A stretch of 64,000 bases of DNA, from the NCBI GenBank assembly GCA_947632195.1, contig CANROE010000003.1:1-64000 (forward strand), in the 5' to 3' direction. The notes under the pieces are model-generated. The model did no database searches, was not told the DNA's origin, and saw nothing but the letters and a program-made list of their open reading frames with translations. Below, in pieces: positions 15,128-24,300 of this stretch (its first letter is position 1; every line of letters starts with the position of its first letter). The translations under genes and the position numbers were made by a program. This DNA comes from an uncultured Clostridia bacterium. GTDB lineage: Bacteria > Bacillota > Clostridia > Christensenellales > Borkfalkiaceae.

Positions 15128-16441
15128 TTATCTGAAAAACTCTTCGTAGACGGCGCGCAGGGTGCGTTCGTAGTTCTCGTTGTCTACGCCGACGATGATG
15201 TTCAGCTCGGAAGAGCCCTGGTCGATCATGCGGACGTTCACGCCTGCGCGGGCGATCGCCTCGAAAAGGCGCGCCGAAGTACCTACATTCTTGCTCATGC
15301 CATGCCCCACGACGGCGATCAGCGCGATGTCCGTGAGCGTCTTGCATTGGTCGGGATGGACCGCCTCGCAGATCTCCCGCTTGATCTCGTCGAGCATCCC
15401 CTCTTTGAGCTCCGCCTCGTCGATGACAAAGGAGATCGTGTCGATCCCCGAAGGCATGTGCTCGAAACTGACATTGTGTCTTTCAAGCACCGAGAGAATG
15501 CGCCGCGCAAAGCCGATCTCGCTGTTCATGAGCGATTTTTCGATAAAGATGACCGCGAAGTCCTTTTTCCCCGCGATCCCCGTGACCGGCCGCGACGAGG
15601 GAATGTAGCCCGCCGCCGGCAGGATACGGGTGCCGTCGTCCTCGGGACGGAAGGTGTTTTTGATCAGAATGGGGATATTTGCCTCCCGCACGGGAAAGAT
15701 GCTCTCGCTGTGCAGCACGTTCGCCCCCATATATGAGAGCTCGCGCAACTCGCGGTAGGAGAGCGCCTTGATGTGGGCGGGGCCGTCCACGATCCTCGGA
15801 TCGCAGGCGAGAAACCCGCTCACGTCCGTCCAATTTTCATAGAGATCCGCCCCCACGGCACGCGCCACGATCGCGCCCGAGACGTCGCTGCCGCCACGGG
15901 AAAAGGTGTGTACCTTGCCCTGCGCGTCGGCGCCGTAAAACCCCGCGATGACCGCGCGTTTTTTCCCTTTGAGCGCCGCCGCCGTCAAAGAAAAGGTCTT
16001 GTCGCTGTCGAGCTTTCCCGTTTCGTCAAAGCGGACTGCGTCTTTTGCGTCGATGAACGGCACCCCCAAAAATTCCGCCATAATGACGGCGGAGAGATAT
16101 TCCCCGCGTGAGGCCGTAAACTGTTCGCTCTTTTCGCGCACGATCTCCTCTTCCGTCTGCGCGAGAAGGCGCCCGACATCGAGCGAGAGCCCGAGTTCGC
16201 GCACAATGCCCGAAAAACGCTCCTTCACCTTGCAAAAGGGGGTGAGCGGAGCGCCGTCCGCGAGCGCGCGGTGGGTCTCATACAGAAGATCGGTGACCTT
16301 TGCGTCGCCGCCGAACCTCTTCCCCGGCGCGGAAACGACGAGATACCGCCGCGCGGGATCGGAATTGAAGATCTCGGCGACGCGGCGGATGTTGGTCCCG
16401 TCCGACATGGACGTGCCGCCGAATTTACAAACTTTAATCAT
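15128..16441 (-). CDS. lysC: Aspartate kinase
   Basis: 437-residue monofunctional aspartokinase (class III / YclM-like length), the first enzyme of the lysine, threonine, methionine and diaminopimelate pathway. The kinase start KFGGTSM, the substrate segment ASRGEYLSAVIMAEFLG and FSRGGSDVSGA are clear. Two ACT domains fill about residues 290-437 (AVIFIEKSLMNSEIGFARR and IALIAVVGHGMSKNVG) and allow feedback by lysine or threonine. The ATG at 16441 begins 8 bases inside the DUF1015 gene. Last gene of the cdaA cluster; no lysine riboswitch is present. Confidence 0.95.
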   Translation of the reverse strand: MIKVCKFGGTSMSDGTNIRRVAEIFNSDPARRYLVVSAPGKRFGGDAKVTDLLYETHRALADGAPLTPFCKVKERFSGIVRELGLSLDVGRLLAQTEEEIVREKSEQFTASRGEYLSAVIMAEFLGVPFIDAKDAVRFDETGKLDSDKTFSLTAAALKGKKRAVIAGFYGADAQGKVHTFSRGGSDVSGAIVARAVGADLYENWTDVSGFLACDPRIVDGPAHIKALSYRELRELSYMGANVLHSESIFPVREANIPILIKNTFRPEDDGTRILPAAGYIPSSRPVTGIAGKKDFAVIFIEKSLMNSEIGFARRILSVLERHNVSFEHMPSGIDTISFVIDEAELKEGMLDEIKREICEAVHPDQCKTLTDIALIAVVGHGMSKNVGTSARLFEAIARAGVNVRMIDQGSSELNIIVGVDNENYERTLRAVYEEFFR

Positions 16442-17336
16442 AGGAAATCTCTCTTCCTTCGAGAAGGAACCGGCTCTCTCCCGCGCTTCCCGGGAGCAGG
16501 CTCTTTGCGGGCAGCTTTTTGTCCGCCTTAAACATCGCCGACAGTTCTTCCTTTTTGACGGGCGAGCCATCCGCCACATAGACGGGCCGGACGGCGGGAT
16601 CGCAGATATTGACAAATTCCGCAAGGGTAAAACGGGCGGGATGATTTTTTGCCTCTTCGGCGGAGATCGTTCCCTTCACCTTCTCCCAATGCCGTTTCGC
16701 CGCGACGAGGGAATGGTTCCCGTCGAGAACGCCGAAACACGGATCCGCGCATTTCATGAGATCGTGCATGAGCTCTTCCGCGATGAAATCGTAGATGAAC
16801 TCCCCTTTGAGCGAACAAAAACGGGTATGAAAATCATACACGGGCGCGAGCTCTTCCTCTTCGAGCGCACGCATGATCTTGTTCCGTTTATCCCTGTAAC
16901 ACAGCAGGGTATGGGGAAATTCGAGCACCGAACGCTCCCGCCGGCGCTGCCGCCACAAAACAAGCTCGGGATCGGTCGCGGTGGACAGGCGGATGGTCCC
17001 GCCGCCTTCGGGCAAGAGCTCTTCAAGGTCGATGTTTGCAAGGATCCCTTTTCTCACCCCGTGGGACGTTTCCCTCCGAACAAGCAGAGATCCGCGCTCG
17101 AAACGTTCGATTTCTCCGTTTTCAAGCGCGGCATACATATTGTTTCGCATTTTTTCCAGCTGCGCTTCCTCGCCCGCTCCGCGCAGGAAATCGGGGATCG
17201 TGCAGTCGCGCGCCGTCACGCCCTCCTCGCCCGAAAGGGGCTGCCAAAGGTCGGCGGGCGCATCGCAGGGAGGCGCGACCCAGCGCTCGAAATCACGCGG
17301 GAGAAAGAGGCGCGGAATGCGGATGCAGCTCTTCAT
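16434..17336 (-). CDS. DUF1015 family protein
   Basis: 300 residues of the DUF1015 family, conserved in Firmicutes but biochemically undefined. Recognisable parts are the N-terminal IPRLFLPRDFERWVAPPCD and the LDGNHSLVAAKRHWEK segment, which corresponds to the family's DGNHR-type motif. Its start overlaps the preceding 35-codon gene by ATGA, and its end overlaps lysC by 8 bases, so it is translated as part of the cdaA operon. In other Firmicutes the family often lies near serine biosynthesis genes; that link is not seen here. Confidence 0.85.
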   Translation of the reverse strand: MKSCIRIPRLFLPRDFERWVAPPCDAPADLWQPLSGEEGVTARDCTIPDFLRGAGEEAQLEKMRNNMYAALENGEIERFERGSLLVRRETSHGVRKGILANIDLEELLPEGGGTIRLSTATDPELVLWRQRRRERSVLEFPHTLLCYRDKRNKIMRALEEEELAPVYDFHTRFCSLKGEFIYDFIAEELMHDLMKCADPCFGVLDGNHSLVAAKRHWEKVKGTISAEEAKNHPARFTLAEFVNICDPAVRPVYVADGSPVKKEELSAMFKADKKLPAKSLLPGSAGESRFLLEGREISYD

Positions 17337-17440
17337 AGCGCGTTGATGATGATGACGACCGCTGCGGCGAGCAAAAGCGCCGCAAGTTTGAGCGGAATGT
17401 TCTCGGTAAACGCCTTTTTGAGAAGTTCCAAGATCTTCAT
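17333..17440 (-). CDS. 35-residue single-helix peptide in the cdaR (ybbR) position
   Basis: A very short gene with one membrane helix (residues about 17-32, LKLAALLLAAAVVIIINAL) after a basic amphipathic start (MKILELLKKAFTENIP). In most Firmicutes cdaA is followed by cdaR, whose N-terminus is just such an anchor (NxxLKLLSLLLAxxLW). Here the anchor ends in a stop and all YbbR domains are missing. It overlaps cdaA and the DUF1015 gene by ATGA at both ends, which argues that it is translated. Either a shrunken CdaR or an independent small membrane peptide. Confidence 0.65.
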   Translation of the reverse strand: MKILELLKKAFTENIPLKLAALLLAAAVVIIINAL

Positions 17441-18261
17441 GCCTTCTTGCCCTCCGCATTGAATTCTTTCCAATAGTATTCCCGCAGGAATTTTTTCAGA
17501 AGTTCGGAATCCGCGTAACGGGTGATCTCCCCGCGCTTTACCACGGACACGATCCCCGTCTCTTCCGATACGATGATGGTGGAGACGTCCGCGACCTCCG
17601 TGACGCCGATCCCCGCTCTGTGGCGGGTGCCGAAGTCCTTGGGGAAATCGCGCTGGGTCAGGGGCAAAAAGCACCCCGCCGCCTGTATCTTATCGCCGTA
17701 AATGACCATGGCACCGTCGTGAAGGGGCGCTTTGTTGATAAAGATCCCCTCGATCAGCTGGTTGGAAATGTTCGCGCCGAGCTTTACGCCGCTGTCTACG
17801 ATCTCCTTGGGCAAATTGCCGTTGGAAAGGACGATGAGCGCGCCCGTGTTGTTCTTGGAGAGATTCTGCACCGCGCGCACGATGGAGGCGATGTATTCCT
17901 CCGCACGGGCGGCGATCGCGCTCTTTGCCGTCATTTCGCCCTTCGTCTCGCCCATGCGCTTCCCCGTCCAGACCGAACGCTTGATCTCCTGGCTGAACAG
18001 AAGCAGGAAGAAGAGCGAAAGCAGCATGATAAAGACCAGAAGCAAGGTGCTGTCCAGCTTTACGGAAATCAGGCAGACCACGCCCATCACAATGATGAGC
18101 GCAACATAGATGCCGATCAGTTGCTTGGCATTGTTCGCTTTCAACGTGCGCAGCACATAATAGATGAGCAGAAAGAGAAAAATTCCCTCGGCAATATAGA
18201 CGAGCCAATTCTCGCCGAAGTGCATGAACACGTTTTTGATATTTTCCCAAACGTTCGCCAT
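17437..18261 (-). CDS. cdaA: Diadenylate cyclase CdaA
   Basis: 274-residue membrane-bound diadenylate cyclase that makes c-di-AMP from two ATP. Three N-terminal membrane helices (residues about 18-90), a linker, then the DAC domain with the catalytic DGA at 182-184 and RHR at 213-215, matching B. subtilis CdaA. c-di-AMP controls potassium and osmolyte balance and cell-wall homeostasis. The ATG at 18261 follows GGGGGAG. A -10 (TATAAT, 18296-18301) lies upstream without a good -35. Neighbours usually include cdaR and glmM; neither is intact here. Confidence 0.95.
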   Translation of the reverse strand: MANVWENIKNVFMHFGENWLVYIAEGIFLFLLIYYVLRTLKANNAKQLIGIYVALIIVMGVVCLISVKLDSTLLLVFIMLLSLFFLLLFSQEIKRSVWTGKRMGETKGEMTAKSAIAARAEEYIASIVRAVQNLSKNNTGALIVLSNGNLPKEIVDSGVKLGANISNQLIEGIFINKAPLHDGAMVIYGDKIQAAGCFLPLTQRDFPKDFGTRHRAGIGVTEVADVSTIIVSEETGIVSVVKRGEITRYADSELLKKFLREYYWKEFNAEGKKA

Positions 18262-18345
18262 AACTCCCCCGTTAATTTTGTGCTTTCTTTCCCCTATTAT
18301 AACGTCCGTCCGCAAAAAAGGAAAGTATTTTTCCCCTCTTTTCGG

Positions 18346-19329
18346 CTAATTTGTCTGCGGAAAGAAGATTTTTGCCATTGCGGAATACAGCGCGCCCGTT
18401 TTGACATACAGCCCGCCCCGCATCCCTGCGGACAGCCCGTAGAGAGCCCGATAGAGCTCTTCCGTGCGCTTTTCGCCCAACCGCCGCGCGATCTCCCGCG
18501 ACGCTTTCACCGAATATGGGTGCATGCCGAGCTGCTTTCCCACCCCTTCGTCCGAGCCACGCACCCTGCTCACTTCGAGCAGCGTTTTGAAATGGGCGGT
18601 GAGAGAGGAGAGCACGGCGTTTTCATCGTAGCCCTTTTGCAAAAGATCGTACAGTATCTCCGAAAACAGCGTATAGTTGCCCTTGGACGCCGCCTGCGTC
18701 AGCTCGAAGATCTTGTACTCCGCGTCCTTTGCAATATACTCTTCTACGGCGGCACAGGTGACTTTTCCCCCATCGCCGAGCAGAAGGCGCAGCTTTTCCG
18801 TCTCCTTTTTCATGCGGGCGGCGTCCTGCGCGCAGTACTTCACCATGAGTTCCGCAGCGTCGCCCTCCGGCTGCAACCCGCTCCGCTGCATGAGCCGGAA
18901 GAGCCAGCGGGAAAGGGTATCTCTGTCCGCGCGGGAACAGTCCACATGCACGACGCCCTTCTTCTTTTTGAGATCCGTCCCCTTTTTGCCGCCGTTGACG
19001 ATGGCGAGCACGGTGGACGGGCAGGGAGCCTCGCAATACCCTTTGAGCACCTCCCACTCCCGCTCCGAGGGATAAAATTCATAGACGCGCACAAGCCGCT
19101 TTTCGTCCATAAAGGGCAGAGAATACAGCCCGTCGCGGAAGGCGGCGAGCTTTTCGCCCTTCAACGTCTCGCCCTCATAGCGCATATCGTTCAAAAGGGG
19201 CTGCGAAATGTTGCACGCCGCGCGGAGGCTCTCCACCGCATGGTCGCGGAAATAGCTCTCCTCCCCCTCGATGACATAGACGGGCGCGATCTCCTCCTGT
19301 AAACTTTTGGCAAACTGTGCGAATTTCAT
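18346..19329 (-). CDS. holA: DNA polymerase III subunit delta
   Basis: 327-residue delta subunit of the clamp loader, which opens the beta clamp. The three-domain family layout is visible: IAPVYVIEGEESYFRDHAV at the N-terminus, VDCSRADRDTLSRWL in the middle and KIFELTQAASKGNYTLF at the start of the collar domain. Length is normal. It overlaps comEC by ATGA, the comEC-holA order common in Firmicutes. No terminator was seen before cdaA. Confidence 0.93.
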   Translation of the reverse strand: MKFAQFAKSLQEEIAPVYVIEGEESYFRDHAVESLRAACNISQPLLNDMRYEGETLKGEKLAAFRDGLYSLPFMDEKRLVRVYEFYPSEREWEVLKGYCEAPCPSTVLAIVNGGKKGTDLKKKKGVVHVDCSRADRDTLSRWLFRLMQRSGLQPEGDAAELMVKYCAQDAARMKKETEKLRLLLGDGGKVTCAAVEEYIAKDAEYKIFELTQAASKGNYTLFSEILYDLLQKGYDENAVLSSLTAHFKTLLEVSRVRGSDEGVGKQLGMHPYSVKASREIARRLGEKRTEELYRALYGLSAGMRGGLYVKTGALYSAMAKIFFPQTN

Positions 19330-21308
19330 AGTGATTTTATTGTAGCATGATCGAGCAAATATTTCAAGCGTTTGACGCCTGCGGTTTCTTCGCCAATGAA
19401 CAGATCCGCGCCGAGCGCTTCGCTCTCTTCAAAATCGAATTCCACCGCGCAGCCCTCGGCGAGCAGGATGAGCTTGGTAGGGCTCTCGTAGCGCAAGGTG
19501 AGCCCGCCCGAGGAATACTCCCGCCCGAAAACGAGCGGGACCCCGATAAATCCCGTTTCGCATTCGTCGCAGAGCCTGACCTGCGACGCAGGCAGCAGCG
19601 CCGCAGTGTTCGCGCCTGCGACCTCGTCTCCGGCAAGGACGAACACCGCCCCGAGTTTCCCGCCGTAGGTGCGGTGCAGAAAGTCCTCGCAGTCCGCAGC
19701 GGAGATGTCGCCGTCGATGAGCAGAACGCTCTCCTGCGGCGTGCGTACGAGGACGGCCGTCTCTCCGTCGCGGGACAGGACGTCGATCCTGCAACCCGTA
19801 AAGACGACATTTTGCAGCACGGCCGCAAATATGAAGAGCACCGACAGCGAGACCGCCGCGACCGCTCTCCCCTTTCCGGTGAGCCGCACCCTTCCCGACA
19901 GCGCGACGCAGCCGACGAAAAAGACCGCGCTCCCCGCCCCGAGCGTAAAGCCCGTGATGAGTAGCGAGACGTCCACGACGGAGAATACATACAAAAACGC
20001 CGAAAAGATCCCCTGCGGAAAGAGCAAAAAGAAGGACGCGGCGGGCGGGATCATCAGCGCAAACACTGCGCACAGGAGCGTCAGCAAAAAGAACAGGGGC
20101 AGCACGGGAATGAGAAAGAAGTTCAAAAGAAGGGCGAGCGCCGAGACATAGCCGAACGCTTCCAGCGCGACGGGCAAAGTGAAGATCTGCACGGCCAGCG
20201 CCGAAGAGAGATACCCCGCGAGAAAGCGCGGAAAGCGCAAACGTTGGAACAGGCGGGCGAGCGGGGGAGAACAGAGCGCCAGCCCCACGCACGCGCCGTA
20301 AGAGAGCCGCATTCCCGCCGCAAACCACTGCTGCGGCAAAAAGAGCAGCGTGAGAAGCGCCGCAAAGGATACCGATTCGAGAAAATCGTACTTCTTCCCC
20401 AAAGAACGCGCCGCGCCGAGCACGGCGCACATGATGAGTGCGCGCACCGAGGAGACGGTAAAGCCGCACAGTCCGCTGTAAAGAAAACAGAGAAGGAGCG
20501 CGGGCAGAAACCGCGTCTTTTTGAGAAAGGGGAAACAGGCGTAGACGGCGGCAAAGAGAATGCCGATATGCAGCCCCGACACGGCGAAGATGTGGGCGAC
20601 GCCGCCCCGCCGCACGGCTTCGGAGATCTCTTCGTCCATAGAGCCCGAATTCCCCGTGAGCAATGCGAACGCCAGATCGGCCTCGTCCCGCTCCATATGA
20701 TCGTGCAAACTGTCGTAGAGGGCGGCGTTCAACAAAAGGAAGGGATCTTTCGATCTCCCGATGTGCTCCGATGACGCGGCGGACGCCTCGTAGCGGATCC
20801 CCTTGGCAAAATTGTTTTGCGTAAACGGGTCGTCTTTGAACTCTTCGAGACCGACCGAGGCCGCCGTCACATCGAGGAGGAGAATGTCGGCGGGACGGAT
20901 CTCCCCGCCCAAAATCACACGGCACTTCCCGCCCCGCCGTTCGCCGTCAAAAGAGAGATCGTCCAAAATGACGACCGAATACTGTTCCCGCGCCGAAACC
21001 GACGTCACCGTTCCCACAAGGCGGTATTCCCCCGCAGGCAGGACGGTGGTAAACGTTTCCGTATACAGGTGTAGGGCGAGCGCACCCGTCCCCGCAAAGA
21101 GAACGAACGCGAGCAAAACCGCAAGCGTGCGCCTCTTTTTCAAGGGGAAAACGGCAAATGCAAGAAAAAACGCGAGGAAGAGAAAGTCGGAGGGCGCAAG
21201 CCCCCCGAAACGGATCCTGCCGTAGAAAAAGATCCCCATGGCGAGCCCGAGCGCACAAAACAGCACGGGGCGAAAATTGAGAAATACTTTTCCTTGCCTC
21301 TCTTCCAT
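19326..21308 (-). CDS. comEC: ComEC/Rec2-family DNA uptake channel protein
   Basis: 660-residue polytopic membrane protein with the ComEC architecture: two N-terminal helices and an OB-like DUF4131 region, the competence core with FALLTGNSG...VAHIFAVSGLHIG (residues about 215-250), several further helices, and a soluble C-terminal beta-lactamase-like domain. ComEC carries single-stranded DNA into the cytosol during transformation. The C-terminal domain here lacks the HxHxDH metal site expected of an active nuclease. The ATG has GGAGG upstream. Other late competence genes (comEA, comG) are not in view. Confidence 0.9.
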   Translation of the reverse strand: MEERQGKVFLNFRPVLFCALGLAMGIFFYGRIRFGGLAPSDFLFLAFFLAFAVFPLKKRRTLAVLLAFVLFAGTGALALHLYTETFTTVLPAGEYRLVGTVTSVSAREQYSVVILDDLSFDGERRGGKCRVILGGEIRPADILLLDVTAASVGLEEFKDDPFTQNNFAKGIRYEASAASSEHIGRSKDPFLLLNAALYDSLHDHMERDEADLAFALLTGNSGSMDEEISEAVRRGGVAHIFAVSGLHIGILFAAVYACFPFLKKTRFLPALLLCFLYSGLCGFTVSSVRALIMCAVLGAARSLGKKYDFLESVSFAALLTLLFLPQQWFAAGMRLSYGACVGLALCSPPLARLFQRLRFPRFLAGYLSSALAVQIFTLPVALEAFGYVSALALLLNFFLIPVLPLFFLLTLLCAVFALMIPPAASFFLLFPQGIFSAFLYVFSVVDVSLLITGFTLGAGSAVFFVGCVALSGRVRLTGKGRAVAAVSLSVLFIFAAVLQNVVFTGCRIDVLSRDGETAVLVRTPQESVLLIDGDISAADCEDFLHRTYGGKLGAVFVLAGDEVAGANTAALLPASQVRLCDECETGFIGVPLVFGREYSSGGLTLRYESPTKLILLAEGCAVEFDFEESEALGADLFIGEETAGVKRLKYLLDHATIKSL

Positions 21309-21338
21309 GGGGGTCCTCCTTCGTAAAACGCGCTTGAT

Positions 21339-24300
21339 TTACGCGAGCGTGATACGGTCGGATACCGAGCGCACCAGAATGCCCTTCTGTTCGCCGAACG
21401 CGATACAGCCCGCAAGAAACGCCGTGAACTTTTCCGTCGCGCGGACGCGGCAATAGCTTGCGAGTATGCCGCCGAGCTCGTCGAGATAGACGCTGACCTT
21501 CTCTTCGAGCAGCGCTTTGATGAGCGCGACGATCTCGAAGGGCGTGAAATCCTCCTCCCCCCTTAGGCCGCTCTCGTCCGTGCGGAAACGCCAGAACCCG
21601 ACGGCGCGATCTGTTTTATAGAAATAGTCCACGCCGTTTACGCGCTCCCTGCGGAAGGCGCAGCCGTCGATGAGCGCATCGAGCTTTGCCGACAGGCGCA
21701 CGCCGGACTTGGCGATGCCGAACGTTGCAAGACATCTCGTCTTTAAGAAAGCGCGGGAGATGGGCTCTTCCTGCGCCACGATCTCTTTGAGACGGGCGGC
21801 GACCGCCTTGTCGTTCTCCCCGCTCAGGAAGAAGGAGGCGGGCTCAGCACCGCCCGTTTTGACGGCGCGGTAGGGTTTGAGATATTTCGTGAGCGACGAG
21901 CCCCCCTTCTGTTCCGCGCCCGTGAGACGGTCCAGAAGTTCTTTGACCCGCTTTACCTCCCGCTTGGGGTTGTTGTAATAATTGACGCAGTTCACGCGGA
22001 TCACATTCCAATTCGTGCGCTTTAACGTCTGCACTTGCAGAATGTTCCTGTCCTTCACGGAGAATTTTTCGGAGCCGTCAAAGAGCACCGCCAAAAGATA
22101 CTCGTGCGGGTTTTTCGGGTCGAGCACCGCCACGTCGATCTTGAAATCGGAGGCGCCCACGTCCACGCGGCAACGGTAGCCGTAGTCTTCGAGCTCTCTT
22201 GCAAGATATTTCCCGACGCCCGCGCCCTCTTTGACCGCAGCCGACTTCACCGCAAGAGTCGTTCTGCCCTTCTCGGCAAATTCGAGAAAGGCTTTCAGTC
22301 CGGCGACCCCCTTGGAGGAAGTTTTTGCAAGGTCGATCATCCCCGAACTCATCGAGGAAAAGACGATCATCTCTTCGCGGGCGCGCGACACGGCGACGTT
22401 CAGCCGCCGCCAGCCACCCGCCTGGTTGAGCGGCCCGAAATTGAGGGAGAGCCGCCCTGTGGGATCGGGACCGTAGCAGACCGAAAAGAGAATGACGTCT
22501 CGCTCGTCCCCCTGCACGTTTTCGAGATTCTTGACAAAGAGCGGCTCTTCGCCGTCATAGGCGTAGCCTTCGAGTTTCTCTTTGACGATCGTCTTTTGAA
22601 GGAGACGTTCGATAAAGTTCTGTTGCGCGCTCGAAAAGGTGACGACGCCCATGCTCGAACGGCGCAGCGCGGGGTCTTTCAGCCGCCGCACGACCTCCGA
22701 AACGAGCGCCTCCCCCTCTTTTTTGTTGCACTTGGTAAAGCCGCGATCGTATGCGCCGTCCGTCAATACAAGGCGCACTTTGCTGTCCGCGTCGGGAGAC
22801 GGGAAGGTGCAGAGTCTGTTGTCGTAATACATGCTGTTGGAGAAGGCGATCAGACTCTCGTGTTTGCTCCTGTAATGCCAGATGAGGTGCCGCTCGGGCA
22901 TGCCGAGGGCAAGACAGTCGTCGAGAATGCTTTCGAGGTCCTCGTTTTCGAGATTTTCCTCGTCCACATAGCCCGTGCGGAAGAAGGCCGTGGGCGGGAG
23001 CTGGCGCGGATCGCCGACGACGATCGCCGACTTGGCGCGGGCGATGGCCCCCACCGCCTCCGCCGTCGTCATCTGCGACGCCTCGTCGAAGATGACGAGA
23101 TCGAAAAGATCGGCCTGCGGTCTTAAATATTGCGCCACCGTGGTGGGGCTCATGAGCATGCAGGGAGCGATGACGCCGAGGAGATTGGGGATCTCCGCGA
23201 AGAGCCCCCTTAGCCCCACCCCGCGCAGATTGCTCTTGACAAGGCGGCGGAAGGAGGCCGCCTCCACCGAAAGACTGCCCTCTCCGTCCTCTGCGGGCAG
23301 ACGGGAGATGAGATCCCCCCTGATCTTTTCCCGCGTATCGCGAGTGAAATTCTCCCACGCGAGGCGGAATTTCTCCACCGTGTCCTCCAAAGAGCCCACC
23401 GTCATGCGGGAGAGCTCCGGATCGGCGGGAATGTTGATTTCGAGGAAATTTTTGTAAACGTTCTTCTCGAACCCGCTTAAAATGTTCTCCGTTGTGAGTT
23501 TGCCGCTTTCGAGCGCCTCCGTCACAAAACTGCAACCGAGCGATCCGAGCTCCTCCTCCGTGCGCTTGTACATGCACCAATTCGGGAGCATATCCACGTT
23601 GTCGATGAGGGCGCTCGCCTTGGACGAAAATTCGTCCAAAAGGTCCTCTTCCGGCAGCTTTGACCGATCCGCCCGCGTGACGGTGAGAAAACTGTCGAGC
23701 GCGCGGAAGAAACTTTCCGCCGCCTTCAAATATCCGTCGAGTACGGGCTGCGTGTAGCCGCTCTGCGCCCGCAGACACATGCTGTTGAGAGTATCGGGGT
23801 CGTAGTCGAGGAAGGTGGAGGAGCACAGATCGTGCAGCGCATACAGCCCGCTCAGATATTCGCTCCTCTTTTTGAATACGATCTCTCCGCTGCGGTCGAC
23901 GAAATTTTTGGAGAGCGGAACGCTCTTGATCCGCTCCATGGCGTCGCGGATGTCTACAAGCGTCTGCAAAAACTTGGCGGTATCCTCCTCGGTGAGCGGA
24001 TGGAGCGCGACGCGGGAGAGCCGTTTGGCCGCAGAGACCGCCGCCTTGCACCTGCGGTAGCCGCCGTTTGCAAGCGCCTGTTTGATCTCCGCATAATCCT
24101 TTCCCAAATCAACGAACGCCTTGAAATGGCCGTTGTAAAAATGGAACCGCTCGTCCAAAAGACGGTTGGAATGATAGAACACATAGAACTCTTCTTCGGA
24201 GACCGAAGAGAAGTACTTCGCGTATCCGTCGGCCGAAAAGTTCCGCGCGAGCGTGCACAGGTTTTCGAGCTTTTTCCGCGTGATCGAGGAGAGCCGCTGC

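Noticed and set aside
16441-17336. Lysine riboswitch upstream of lysC
   Set aside because: lysC starts inside the preceding gene with an 8-base overlap, leaving no leader for a riboswitch.
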